From CAVZTX01 sp963778375 (lineage in GTDB: Bacteria; Chloroflexota; Ktedonobacteria; Ktedonobacterales; Ktedonobacteraceae): a stretch of DNA of 64,000 nucleotides. Position 1 is the first letter of the stretch. Each line of letters begins with the position of its first letter. Below the pieces are notes generated by a model, which saw only the letters and a list, made by a program, of their open reading frames with translations, did no database searches and was not told the DNA's origin. A program made the position numbers and the translations under genes. The DNA is taken from the NCBI GenBank assembly GCA_963778375.1, contig CAVZTX010000002.1, forward strand, positions 1-64,000, read 5' to 3'. Positions 53,280 to 64,000 of the stretch are shown in pieces.

Positions 53280-55013
53280 ATGCCAATTTACAATCCTACT
53301 ACGATAACAGCACCCTACCAGGCGAAGGAATGTGCCCCAAATCCCTGTCCGGTATGTGGGGGACTCGACTGCCTCTGCCGTCCACGCTTCTTCGCGGGAC
53401 AACTGTTGACTGAAGATGACCTCAACCTTTTAGAAAACTATATCATTGAGAAGAATAAGCTCCACAATCGTTACCTGCACGGCACGGGCGTGGTGTGCGG
53501 TCTGGAGGTTATCTGTAGCCCTTGCCAGGGCCAGGTCACCGTCACCTCCGGCTACGCTATCAGCCCCTGCGGTGACGATATTGTGGTCTGCCACAATGAT
53601 ACCGTTAACGTCTGCGACCTGATCAGTTCATGCAAAGTTCAGAGCCAATGGAACTGCGACCCTCCTTCTCCTGCCAATCCCAATTGTAATCAGGAGGGTA
53701 CCGAAGATTGGGTGCTCGCCATCCGTTACCAGGAAAGGTCCTCAAAGGGGGTCATGCCCCTCAAGAACAACGGGACATCCACGTGCTCTCGTTGCGGCAG
53801 CAACAACTCTGTATGCGGCGGCGGTTCCTCGTGCAACTGTGGATGCCACAGCACTACGAATGGCAGTATGAATTACACAACAAATGGGGGTACGAAAAGT
53901 GGCTATAAAACCGCACAGAAGGCCACACCGCTGCAATGCGAACCAACAGTCACCTGTGAAGGCTATGTATACGAGGTGTACAAAGCTCAAAACCAGGGAC
54001 GGGGACAGGATTGCGGGCCCTTCATAACACGCGTCGCACAGTGTTTGCAGGAGTTTCAGACAGTCCTGACTTCACTTTCACTGGATACTACAGCAAGGGC
54101 CGCGGCCATCAGTAACAACAACGTACAGAGGCTCTCTGCCTGGCAACGAACGTTGAAATCCAGCCTGCAGGATCTCCTGGATACCCTCCCCATCTATGAC
54201 TGCAATATAGCTCAACAACTGGCGAACGTTGGCCTACCAGACCCGAGCAACCTAGAAGACGGTAGCTTCATGACGGCATTCGCCACGGCCACCAGTCGAC
54301 TTGTGAGCCTGTGGGGAACCATCCTACGCTATTGTCTCTGTTCTGCCATACTCCCACCTTGCCCGGACCCTGTGCATGACCCGCGCATTCCCCTGGCAAA
54401 AATCACTGTGCAAAGGCAGGATTGTTCGCTCGTAGGGGTCTGTAACCTGGATACGCGTCAGTTTGTCCTGACATTTCCCACGTTACTGTACTGGCTCTCG
54501 CCAATTTTACAGACCCCGCTCGATAATTTGCACCTGGCTCTTGAGGATCTTTGTTGTCAACCGTTACGAGCTGACACAGTAAATTCTCGTGATAATAGCT
54601 TGTTCGCAACGAATTTTACGGTCGACAATCCCGACGTCATTATCACCAATCCTTGTACCCAGCTTCTCTCCCAAATTTCGGCGAACAGGAATTGCAGGAT
54701 TGACACACAGACACTGGTGCTGGGAGCGTTAGGGCTAAGAGATGCGCAAGGGCAGCCTGTGATGAGCGAACTGGAACGTCAGAATCCTGCCGCGTTTCTG
54801 GTGCTCAACCAGCTGGCACAACCCGTGCTCAATACCCTCTTATCTGAGCAGACATTGCGCACCTTTGCCGCCGCAAGTACGAATGCAACAGGAGCTACAA
54901 CGGCAGGGAGCGAAGACATACGCAATCTGCAGTCACAGGTGGCCGAACTCTCGAACACGCTCAAGCAGCAGCAGGAGATCATCGACCAGCTTCAAAACCG
55001 GCTAAACGGTTAG
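53280..55013 (+). CDS. Fibre-like protein 2: adaptor, Cys-rich loop, coiled-coil end
   Basis: 577 aa, intact. The N-terminus CPVCGGLDCLCRPRFFAGQLLTEDDLNLLENYIIEKNKLHNRYLHGTGVVCGLEV is the same adaptor as in fibre-like protein 1. Residues about 170-205 form a Cys/Gly/Asn-rich loop (CSRCGSNNSVCGGGSSCNCGCH). The rest is mainly helical, with a terminal coiled coil (NLQSQVAELSNTLKQQQEIIDQLQNRL). The high Cys content suggests metal or disulfide stabilisation outside the cell. Likely attached to the baseplate; exact job unknown. Confidence 0.72.
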   Translation: MPIYNPTTITAPYQAKECAPNPCPVCGGLDCLCRPRFFAGQLLTEDDLNLLENYIIEKNKLHNRYLHGTGVVCGLEVICSPCQGQVTVTSGYAISPCGDDIVVCHNDTVNVCDLISSCKVQSQWNCDPPSPANPNCNQEGTEDWVLAIRYQERSSKGVMPLKNNGTSTCSRCGSNNSVCGGGSSCNCGCHSTTNGSMNYTTNGGTKSGYKTAQKATPLQCEPTVTCEGYVYEVYKAQNQGRGQDCGPFITRVAQCLQEFQTVLTSLSLDTTARAAAISNNNVQRLSAWQRTLKSSLQDLLDTLPIYDCNIAQQLANVGLPDPSNLEDGSFMTAFATATSRLVSLWGTILRYCLCSAILPPCPDPVHDPRIPLAKITVQRQDCSLVGVCNLDTRQFVLTFPTLLYWLSPILQTPLDNLHLALEDLCCQPLRADTVNSRDNSLFATNFTVDNPDVIITNPCTQLLSQISANRNCRIDTQTLVLGALGLRDAQGQPVMSELERQNPAAFLVLNQLAQPVLNTLLSEQTLRTFAAASTNATGATTAGSEDIRNLQSQVAELSNTLKQQQEIIDQLQNRLNG

Positions 55014-55026
55014 GGGGTGAGTAGCA

Positions 55027-57389
55027 ATGGCAACGAATTAAACGAATCAATCGCAGCGACCACGCTTTTTTGAGAATCAATACCTCGGTGCTGATGACCT
55101 CAATGAGGTTGTTACTTATGAGCGCGTTCAGCAGGAGCGTCACCTGTTAGGAGGGCATACCTGGGGCATCGCTATGGGATTGCAACTCAAAGCACAAACT
55201 GCACCAAATGGGCAGGTCGATATGTACATTCAACCTGGCTATGGCTGGGATGGCTTTGGGCGACCTATCGTCGTACTCTCTCCTTTTAAGCTTGCTCCAA
55301 CTCTCTTCACCTCCATTCTCTCGGATGGTTCATCTAATGGACAACAGGTTCCTGTCTGGTTACGTTATGCATTGAGTGAAACGCAGGGACCACGCCCGGG
55401 TTTCGCCGTTTGTGAACCGCAAGACCAGAACTCCCGGATACAGGAGTCGTTCCAGATCGAGATAGGCGAGCGACCATCGCTGGCGGCGCAGCGTGATGGC
55501 GTGCTACTGGCAGGACGCACGGTTGACGCTCAGTCCGCTTTTCAGCGTTTCGACCCCAATGATATTGCTGTCTACGATTTTCCTGTCTACGACGCATCAA
55601 TTCCATTCCAGACCTTCCCCGATCATGCTGACCAGAAACGCTGGCTGCTACCGCTCGGCGTTGTACGCTGGCAACCAAACGCTAATCCCAGCCTGCCGGG
55701 CACGTTCTTGCAGCTCACCGATGCGGACCTGCAATGCAGCCTGGCATTGCGGACTGCTATCGGCGTTGTTGCCGGATACGTTCAAGCCGTTGACGGGCGC
55801 ATTCGTATGCGTGACCGGAGAGTGCAATTGTCGAATGTGGCATCCGATGACCTGGTTTGGATCGAGGGCAATCTGCGTGTCGATTTTGATATCAACCTCT
55901 TCCATGGGCAACTGAGTTTTTTCGATGACCAGGGAAAAGACGAGGGTACTCCGTTAGCTATTAGAGACTGGAAGATAACGGGCGGGAGGAAAAGACCTGT
56001 TGGCGATAATTGGTCAGTTCCCCCAGACAGGCCAGCCTCAGCCTAAGGGCAATAACAGTTTTGCGGTCGGAACCTGGGATGCAAAGTTCAATCCACAAGA
56101 GGTGTTCGTGGTTCGCGACGATGCGAGGGTTGGCATTGGCACAACCTCGCCCACAAATCAGCTCCATGTCAATGGCAACACGGGTATTCGTCAAACAGGC
56201 TCTATTTGAGTGGAGGAGATGGCTGGAGTAGCCTCACGTACAACGCCTACCACAATGACACCAATAGTAACTCGGGTTTCCCAGACCAATCACATACGGC
56301 GGTCACCATTGAAATGGATGACGCTAATGGTGTGCCTCGCTTTCAGGTATGGAATACTACGTCAGGGGCTTCGGCTGCATGGATCCAGCGTTTCGCAATC
56401 GATGGCAATTCAGGGAGTGCTGATGGCACAAAATGGCGAAATGTTGGCATCGGGACGCCATCCTGCCCACAACCTTACAAATACCTGAGCGGGGGATACA
56501 GATCGGCGTGAGCGGAACCACGACAGATAAATTCCACCTCGTCGCGATCTGAATGGTGGAGCACGCGGGTTACGCTTCTATAATGGGAATTACGGGCTGG
56601 GGATCTATATGCTCTCGGTGTTGTCCAGCGGTAGTGTTGGTATTGGGATCGTAAACCCATCTCGGAAGCTACATGTGGAGGGCAGCGAAATCCATAGTGG
56701 CGATGGTGGGGCAGGCTTTTCATTCGGGAATCGAGAGACCGCGAGTTTTGTCGAAAATCCCACCGCAGGTGAGAGATGGGTCTGCACTCTTTATCAGGTA
56801 CGGCACGCCTGTGGTCAGGCAATGACAAGCTTTCCATCACAGCAGGTGGTAGTTTGAGTGTAGCGGGGAATTGCACTTACCTGTTAGGGCTTGATACAGC
56901 CCAGACACATTGGATTATGGCAGGTGGTACCCTGAAGGGACTAACAATGCAATTGGTTTCACTTTCAATGGTGGAGGCATCTTTACTTTAATCTCTTCCA
57001 TACTGGACCAGGATGGTCAAAAGCATTTTTAATTGACCACCCTTTGGACAAGGAGCGAAAATACCTGATCCATGCTACTTTGGAGGGACCAGAAGTAGCA
57101 GTCTTCTACCAAGGGGAAGCAAAGCTTTCTGATGGCACAGCTGTGATCGTACTCCCAGACTACTTTGAGGCGTTGACGAAAAGAGGGGAGAACTGCCCTC
57201 CTCACACCAAAGTTTGAGGGAGATGCCCCGGTTTCTACACTGGCCGCTTCGGAGGTCACTGATGGCCGGTTTACGGTAAGAATAATTAATGGCGGAAATC
57301 GGGTACAGAAATTTTATTGGGAAGTCAAAGCTGTGCGCGCAGATGTTGGCATATTGAGCGTGGAACAAGTAAAGACAGTCGCAAGGTGA
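55027..57389 (+). pseudogene. Fibre-like protein 3 (tail-fibre type), stop codon plus several frameshifts
   Basis: ATG 55027 reads MATN-stop-TNQSQRPRFFENQYLGADDLNEVVTYERVQQERHLLGGHTWGIAMGLQL. The stop is TAA at 55039-55041, and a CAA-to-TAA change would explain it. The adaptor is the third paralogue. After about 300 residues in one frame, the fibre region is scattered over frames: ARVGIGTTSPTNQLHVNGNTGI, SSLTYNAYHNDTNSNSG, SVGIGIVNPSRKLHVEGSE, and ERKYLIHATLEGPEVAVFYQGEAKLSDGTAVIVLPDYFEALT. It ends DGRFTVRIINGGNRVQKFYWEVKAVRAD and stops at 57389. The GIGT-SP-LHV repeats are tail-fibre hallmarks. Confidence 0.8.
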
Positions 57390-57427
57390 TCAAAGCACGT
57401 GAACAAACAAAAGAAAGGGAATTCGTC

Positions 57428-57657
57428 ATGCGGAACAAACGGAAAAACGTTTGCAGGAACTCAAAGAGGAATTTGAGGTTGGTCAAAACCTCTTAGCCGA
57501 TATAGAGAGAAGAGAGGTGAATTTAAAAAGCTCCCTGTTGCGCATCAGTGGAGCCGTCCAGGTATTGGAGGAACTACTGAGGCAGGAGAGCGAAGCGCTT
57601 GCCAGGAACAGGGAAACCGAATTCTCCACAGGTAGCGACGAGATAGGACACCCTTGA
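57428..57657 (+). pseudogene. Small coiled-coil protein, frame break at its start
   Basis: The body (AEQTEKRLQELKEEFEVGQNLLADIERREVNLKSSLLRISGAVQVLEELLRQE) is one long amphipathic helix pair of about 75 aa. ATG 57428 is one base out of register with it; an extra G after the ATG would give a normal start (M-AEQTEK). Otherwise TTG 57451 could start. The stop overlaps the next ATG (TGATG). Such small coiled coils accompany tail genes in many phages and injection systems. Confidence 0.55.
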
Positions 57658-59619
57658 TGGACATCACATCTCTCGAAGCGAGCACGTTGACGATCGAGCG
57701 CTTCTCCGCCAGCTATCTCGTGCCGACCCAGCATCCTGCGCCGGAATCCGTTCAGGCGCATCTGGACGAGGCGATGACCCTGAAGGATCTTCCATTGGCG
57801 CTGGCCACGTTAGCACAGTATTGGAACTGGGCGTCTGACCCTCGTGTCCTGCTCTATCCGTCGCCTTGCCCTCACGATGGATGTCAACGCAGCCTGGGAT
57901 CGTGATGTACTCCGGCCCACAAGTACGCTGCGCAGCTTCTATACACTCTGGAGAATATTTGTCAGGGTAAGGGTTCCTCCGAGGACGTTGTGTGGTTTGC
58001 CGACCGTGCCGCCTATCTTGCTCACTCCCTTGTCGATGTTGCTCATGGTAGCGCCTGGGGCAAGGTGGTATTACTCATCCTTCGCGGGATTGCGTATGGT
58101 TCCCGCTCTGGGCAGCACTCCGCACAGCGATCTGCCTTCAACCCGCTATCGGTTGCGCTGCCCTCTTGCAAATGAACGAGCTTGCAAATGCGTTACAGGT
58201 ATTGACCGCGCAATACGCACGCCGCATTGTAGAGAAACTCGATATAGATGCGGAGGGTAAACATGAAGAGTACTGCTTGCAGGCAATATGGGAAGTATGG
58301 GATAAAGTAGACCTCGGGCCTTCCAGAAGATGAATGGCGAAACGTTCTAGAAAGCTCTACCTCTCTACGGTGAAGGACTACGACGAACTTGCGGGTGAAA
58401 CGCTGAAAATCACAGCTCTCGCGCTGCTGCGTCTCGTCCGTCGCGCTATCAGCGCATCTGCTTCAACCTTTGAGACGATCCTCACCGCCTTCATGCATGC
58501 CGACGTGTCGGCGCTTTATCTCGCAGCAGGCGGCGGCGATGCAGAGACAATGATGCCGCTTAAGCGCTGTCCCCCCGGTCAGTTACAGGCGATTGCGCAG
58601 TCGCCTGCGCTACCGCTATACAGATCAAGGGGTAGATACGACCACAGCAATAAGCGAACGCAGATATACTTCTTTCGGCAACCTCTTTTATTGCTTCCTG
58701 TTCTGAATGATCTACCACTTGAGCAGGCGGCCGATGGCTGGCCCGCTGCCGAGGATACTTCTGCGGCTGCCTTGCTGCGCCTCCTGCTCTTGATGAAATG
58801 CTGCGGTCAAACACATGCCCATCGCGTTTTTTCAGATCCCCTCGTGCGGGTCCTCATGGGTGTGGATGCCGCACTTTCAGTGAGGAATGTAGCACAATGG
58901 GCACGAGGTATCTCGCTGAAAAAGCGAGCCTCGTTTCTACACGCTATCTCAGCATGGCAGCAAGAGCGTGACGCTTTAGATGGTCAGACGCTTATCCTTG
59001 GCCGGGCAGCATTACCTGGGCTCCCTGTAGCCGTTTTGCTCGACTGCTCCCGTGGAATGTGGCTGGAAGCGCACGGTTCCAGCAAAACAAGTTAGGACGC
59101 CTGATCGAACACCTGCAGGCGCAGCTTGTTCAATGGGGGCGGGCAGAACCGCTGCTCTTGTGTGAAGATATGTTCATTGAGCTATTGCGCCCGGCATACC
59201 CATCTCTCCATATAGAGACATTACAAAGCGCATTCACTTTGGAGAGGGCCGAGGAAGACCAGGCGCTTCAAGAAGTCCTGCGGCGCGTCGATCAACTCTC
59301 GGTCTGAGGCTCCTATCTTGCCACGCCGCAAGTGTTCGGCCTGTCCCGTCCTCTCGATCTGGCGCTCAGCGTTGCCGCTCAAAATATCATGCGTATGTTT
59401 GCCTGGCGTCTACCCGGCTTTGCCAGGTCTAGCCTGCCCTATCTCTCCAGTAACTTTCTCTCTATAAGAGCTAGCCTGGAAGATGAGGATGAACGCCGCG
59501 TAGTGCGCCTGGAAGAGTCGCCACTTCATTTCATTCTGAACCTTAGTGGTATGAATTGCAGTACGTATCGCATCAGCTGGCTTGATAGTCGCCCGTTTGC
59601 TCTTTTCCGAGAGGAGTAA
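57657..59619 (+). pseudogene. Large unknown eCIS protein (PVC14 position), many frameshifts
   Basis: ATG 57657 (MDITSLEASTLTIERFSASYLVPTQHPAPESVQAHLDEAM). At least five frame breaks follow, the first near 57850 and the next near 57918. Recognisable pieces: LALTMDVNAAWDRD, QLLYTLENICQGKGSSEDVVWFADRAAYLAHSLVDVAHG, and LAGETLKITALALLRLVRRAISASASTFETILTAFMHAD. Further on come LLPVLNDLPLEQAADGWP..TSAAALLRLLLLMKCCGQTHAHRVFSDPLV and, at the end, LDLALSVAAQNIMRMFAWRLPGFARSSLPYLSSNFL. Joined it is about 650 aa, helical, without known domains. It sits directly before the ATPase, where PVC14 (tape measure) would be, but its composition looks globular. Confidence 0.6.
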
Positions 59620-59625
59620 AGCTCC

Positions 59626-61802
59626 ATGTTTGCCGATACGTCAGAATATCTATGTGCAGAACTAGAGCGCCTGGACCTGCTCCGTGCCACAACTGCAAAT
59701 TCTGCGCCTGCGCGCTACCTATCAATTATCGCTCGATGAATTTCGCGGACTCTACATCAGCGATGAGCAGGTAGATAGCTTCCTCAACGAGGCCGCAGCC
59801 AAAGAAGACTCCTCTATCATTGAGCACCTGACAGAACAGGTTGAGGCTCTCCGGTGTTCGCAACCTTGAGCAGGCCAGTGCCGCCTTGCCCTGGAAGCAG
59901 GTCATCGAAGAGTTCCACCTCTCGCCTTTTGAGCAAGACTTATTCCTGCTCGCCCTCGCCCTCGAAGTTGATCTCAAATACGAAACGCTCTACGCCTATC
60001 TGAACAACGATGTCACGCGCAAATGGCCTACCTATGATATGGCCTTGCGCCTGTTTTCTAAAGATACAACACAACGTCTACAGCGACGTTCGTCTTTACT
60101 ACCACAAGCACCGCTCTTTCGTGCTGGCTTGCTTCAGGCTGTCCACTCCACACAGGATCATCCAGTGTGGTTGAGCAGGCGGTTTCTCCATCACCCCGAC
60201 TGTCGCACACTATCTCCTGGGGCTTCCCGTCTACGATCCGGTTCTGGCACCCTATGCAGAGTGCAGCATACCGACTATGAGTTGGGAGAGCGTCCCGCTC
60301 TCAGAAACAATGCGAGCTACGATGCGGCTCGTGCTCAACCTGTTCATCCATTCACCTTCGCCAAAAACACTTCCCGTCTTCCCTTTCGAGGGTCGTTCAG
60401 GTTCCGGCAGGAGCCTTGCTGTTGAGGCACTCTGTAAAGAACTGGCGATGCCGCTGTTGCGCGTCGATGTAGAAGCCATGCGCTCTTCCCCGGAACAAAT
60501 GCAGCCCCTGCCCCAGGGCTTGCTCTTGCAACAGCGACTCCTGCATGCAGTTCTCTACTTTGCGCATGCCGATGCCTTCTTCGACAGAGAAGGCAATCCT
60601 CTCATTGAGAGTTATCACTTCGCCAAACAACTGGCACAGGGAAACGGTCCCTTGTTCCTGGCCTGTTCTCCAGGGGTGCGCTGGCGCGACCTGCTGCAAG
60701 GTCAGCGCGCCATCGCCTTCCGCTTCGACTATCCCGACCACGCTGAGCGTCGTCACTTATGGCAGACCTACCTTGTCCGGGAAGGACACATCGTCCCGGA
60801 CGAGACACTTTCGGCACTTGCAGAACGTTTTCATCCTCAATCCCAGCCAGATTCAGGCTGCCGTCTCGGCAGCAGTAGACAGCCACTCCACGGTAAGACA
60901 AACCAGAGCAAAGATGTAGTTCACGGCGCTTTCCAGCGCTGCGCACGCTCAATCGGATCAGAGCCTGGGCAACCTTGCCATCAAAGTAGCTGCCCTACAT
61001 AGCTGGGATGACGTTCGGGATCCCGCCTGCGACATCCAGGCGCGTGAAAGAGGTTGCGGCCGCGATCAAAAACCGCGGCCTGGCTGACACCGAGTGGGGC
61101 TTTGAGCAGCGCATCGCCATGGGCCGTGGCCTTAAAATTCTCTTCACCGGTCCCTTCGGGCACAGGTAAGACCATGACCGCCGGGGTCATCGCCCGGGAT
61201 CTGGGTCTGGAACTATACAAAATCGACCTTTCCGGCATCGTCAGCAAGTACATTGGCGAAACGGAAAAAAACCTTGACCGCAACTTCCGTGCCGCCCACG
61301 ACAGCAACGCCATCCTCTTCTTCGACGAGGCTGATGCCCTTTTTGGCAAACGCTCCAAAGTCAAAGACGCGCACGACCGCTACGCCAACATTGAGGTAGC
61401 CTACCTCTTACAGAAGATGGAGGAGTACGAGGGTGAGAAATCCTGGCCAGTAACCTGAGCAAGAATATCGATGAGGCATTCTCCCGTCGTGTGCATTACG
61501 TAGTTGAATTCCCTTTACCAGACGAAGCACATCGCGAACGCCTCTGGCATGGTATGTTCCCAACCCAGGTGCCGCTCAGCAAGGATGTAGACTTCCCGTT
61601 CCTGGCCAAACAATTCTCCATTGCCTGCGGCGACATAAAGAACGTTGCGCTAGAAGCTGCGTTTTTAGCGGCCCAGGACGGGCGGGTAGTCACAATGAAG
61701 CACCTGATCAAAGCGATGGCCCGGCAAATGAAGAAACAGGGCCAGCTTGCATCCCCTTCGGATTTTAAGCAGAATCACGCTCTGATTATGCAAGAGGAAT
61801 GA
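59626..61802 (+). pseudogene. AAA+ ATPase (PVC15 type), many frameshifts
   Basis: ATG 59626 follows GAGGAG. An N-terminal helical domain (YQLSLDEFRGLYISDEQVDSFL, LPWKQVIEEFHLSPFEQDLFLLALALEVDLKYETLYAYLNND) precedes a degenerate first AAA domain (PVFPFEGRSGSGRSLAVEALCKEL). The active second one has PSGTGKTMTAGVIARDLGLELYKIDLSGIVSKYIGETEKNLDRNF, Walker B NAILFFDEADALFGKRS, and VVEFPLPDEAHRERLWHGMFP. At least five frame breaks lie between 59680 and 61490. Joined length is about 725 aa. In PVC/Afp it is needed for assembly or cargo loading. Confidence 0.9.
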
Positions 61803-61818
61803 AAGGGTGCGTCGCACG

Positions 61819-64000
61819 ATGGAGACTAAAAGCAAATCAATTGAGAAGGTGAGCAAGCCCGAAGCAACCGCGACACATAGTGTTGCAGGCACACACCAAC
61901 GGGCAGTTGCGGCCCCGGCAAGATGAAGCCGGCGCTTTTGGCATGCAATAGCGCAGCAGGGACTTTGGCCGTACAACGCATGTTCAGAGGTGGGATGCTA
62001 CAAACGAAGCTAGTTGTAGGGAGTCCAAACGATCCGTTAGAAGATGAAGCAGACCGGGTGGCAGAGCAGGTGGTGCATGACGAAGCTGAGCCTTGCAATT
62101 GTGATGGAAGTTGTGCAGATTGTCGTTCCGACAAAGAAGGCATGCTACAACGCAAGCCTGAAACGCATAGTGCAAGCAATTCCAGTATTGACGCATCGGT
62201 TCCCGATCATTTTCGTGCTCAGCTTGGTAGCGGGCAACCCCCCTCTACTCGACTACACGCTCCTTCTTTGAATCTCGCCTCGGTTACGATTTCAGCCATG
62301 TGCAGGTGCATACTAGCGAGCAAGCGGCTTCTTCAGCCCAGAGCATCAGTGCTCGTGCTTTCACTATAGGCCAAAACGTCGTCTTCGGTGCAGGTCAATT
62401 CGCGCCGAGTACGACTGAGGGAAAGAGATTGTTGGCACATGAGTTGACGCATGTGGTGCAGCAAACGGGCGAAAATTCGTCGTCACAATTTTTATCTGCA
62501 AGGTCTGTGCTGCAACTGCAACGCGCCGATGCTACGCCGACCTGCCCTGTAACTGTGCCTATTCCCACAGGCGAGACCTACACCTTTAATAGCATCCAGC
62601 TTGCCGAAAACGAACCGTTCCTGCACCACCAGATGCAGCAATTGGTCATACAGGAAGGAAGGGCGGCCCCGCTTATGTTTCTTGATAGCTTAGAGCAATT
62701 TTATGCAAAAGATGAGCTTGCAGCTGCACGTCAATTTAAAAAGGATTTTGAAAAAGGCGAAGTAAGTGGTGGTGTGCCACTGTCCCAGGAGGAATTTGAA
62801 CGCTACGATGCAGAAAAGGCGCGCATCTTGAAGATTTTCTCGGCCTCTTCGCGGCGTAGTACGCACCCTTGATGCGGACATTGACAAGTTCCTCGTGGAT
62901 TTTTGAGAACGAAGGTCGGCGCATTGTAGGTGAAATGCTCGATGCAAGTGCGCTGAAAGTGAATAGCGAAAGAATTAAGTACGGTATTACCACAAAGCAA
63001 ATTGAAGAGATACAGTATACGGTCAATCCTAAGACCGGATTGCGTTCCTCGTCTAAGACGCAGCATACTGAGTACGGGATGGAACAGACTTCTTCCTCAA
63101 GTCAGGGTCTCTCAGCAGCAGCTGCCCTTTTGATACAGAGGCGCAATGAGCTTGCGCAGTTGAGGAGCGCCCAACAAGAGCATGTCTTTAGCGTGTCTAA
63201 TCCAGAAAGTGATACAACCATTGAGGTTGATGCCGAGTACCACAGGCTAGAGGCGCTGATAGACGTAAAGCAACGCGAATATGAACTCTTACGTGCCGAA
63301 GTGGAGCGACGTTTCCCCGTACTGGCTGTCTTTACCGGGGATGAGCAGCAGGAAAAACTTGCGCAGCTTGCCCAGGGTCCCTTGCCGGCAGTGGCCGCGC
63401 TAATCGCCCAGGAGATCGCCGATAAAAGTGCCAATATCAAGCAAGTACGAGATGAGTTACACCCCGGAGGCGGTGTGCAGATCTGAAGCTGCCCATCATC
63501 GTCCAGCAGGTCATGGTCACCAAAAGCATACAACCGGGAACGATGGAAGCGAAACTCGTCCAGGACACAATTGACAGCATCCAAGGTTTTCCAGGCGATG
63601 GAGAGTATATTCATGGGAACAGCCAGCTTATTCCTTACGGCCTGGCTCCCTTTACAGGGGGCCTCGACCTTGATACCGGCGGCCGCTATTAGTACCGTGA
63701 GCGCCATCCAGCATTATCAGGAGTACCAACTGCAAAGTGCGATGAACCAGTCAGATTTTGACAAGGCGAAGGTTATTTCGCAGCAAGAGCCATCCTTATT
63801 CTGGTTAGCAATGGATATTATCGGGGCCATCGGCGATATCGGAGCAGCGGCAGGAGTGCTTATGAAAGCCTTCCGCGCGTTAGCTCCTCTCATAGACACT
63901 CTCAAGGCCGCGAAGACGGAGGAAGAGGCACAGAAAGCTCTCGGCCGCCGTTGAAGGGGTTGCCAGGACAGAGGGGGGCGAGGCATTAGTGCGAAAGGTG
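61819..64000 (+). pseudogene. eCIS effector with DUF4157 core domain, frameshifted, cut by window end
   Basis: ATG 61819: METKSKSIEKVSKPEATATHSVAG. After a shift near 61925: LACNSAAGTLAVQRMFRGGMLQTKLVVGSPNDPLEDEADRVAEQVVHDEAEPCNCDGSCADC. Further shifts come near 62230 (to FESRLGYDFSHVQVHTSEQAASSAQSISARAFTIGQNVVFGAGQFAPSTTEGKRLLAHELTHVVQQ), 62860 and 63480. DUF4157 marks cargo of extracellular injection systems; HELTH is a zinc-protease-like HExxH motif. The later part is helical (RNELAQLRSAQQEHVF, YELLRAEVERRFPVL) with hydrophobic segments near 63610-63700 and 63800-63870. The C-terminal toxin part lies outside the window. Confidence 0.85.

Noticed and set aside
53280..53420. Zinc-finger regulator suggested by CPVCGGLDCLC
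   Set aside because: The Cys cluster precedes the adaptor domain shared with two fibre-like proteins in a tail-gene row; a structural role is more likely.
32323..64000. Complete Myoviridae-type prophage
   Set aside because: No capsid, terminase, portal, lysis or replication genes; DUF4255, AAA+ ATPase, DUF5908 and DUF4157 genes instead define an extracellular contractile injection system.

Overview
The window looks like chromosomal DNA of a member of the Ktedonobacteria (Chloroflexota). This is inferred from gene style rather than from an rRNA: TIR-AAA and WD40 proteins, a serine/threonine kinase with a membrane tail, a BTAD-type regulator, CHAD/polyphosphate genes, many IS3/IS66/IS701 elements, and short palindromic repeats that sit even inside coding sequence. 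No rRNA is present; one tRNA (Leu, anticodon CAG) is.

Layout. 1-9.2 kb is a decayed, IS-rich accessory segment. It holds an IS3 element, a sigma-like HTH protein, a frameshifted IS66 transposase that truncates a TIR-AAA (STAND-like) gene, and a WD40 membrane protein gene broken by a 236-bp MITE with an exact 8-bp target duplication. A fragment with a PsbP-like motif, a broken second IS3, and a 5'-truncated large serine recombinase follow. The recombinase runs directly into an acyl-CoA dehydrogenase gene fragment, which looks like an integration boundary near 9165. 9.4-29.6 kb is intact core-like sequence: a Phd/PIN toxin-antitoxin pair, an APC permease, an alkaline-phosphatase-superfamily enzyme, a protein kinase, an ABC exporter (ATPase plus FtsX permease), SecD-SecF, a double VOC protein, an MMPL transporter, an HD/CHAD/Ppx-CHAD polyphosphate operon and tRNA-Leu. 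29.7-31.2 kb is an intact IS701-type element with CTAG target repeats.

31.3-64 kb is an extracellular contractile injection system (eCIS, PVC/Afp-like), all on the plus strand behind a near-consensus promoter. The order is: DUF3455 protein, BTAD regulator, small protein, DUF4255 (cap/terminator type), a beta-domain protein, a giant sheath (1149 aa), tube 1, sheath 2, tube 2, DUF5908, a LysM tube/baseplate adaptor, a gpD-like hub, a gpV-like spike, an unknown 240-aa protein, gp25, gpJ, and an NHL-gpI fusion. Three paralogous fibre-like proteins, a coiled-coil protein, a large unknown protein, an AAA+ ATPase and a DUF4157 (eCIS-core) effector, cut by the window end, complete the locus.

The sheath, tube, baseplate, spike and ATPase form the injection machine. 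The three fibre-like genes would give target binding, and the DUF4157 protein is the likely cargo. Many of these genes carry single-base frameshifts, and two carry in-frame stops explained by C-to-T changes. I count about 35 lesions between 32.8 and 63.6 kb, denser toward the distal end, against none in about 19 kb of core genes between 9.5 and 29.3 kb. Either the locus is decaying or this stretch of assembly is poor; raw reads would decide.
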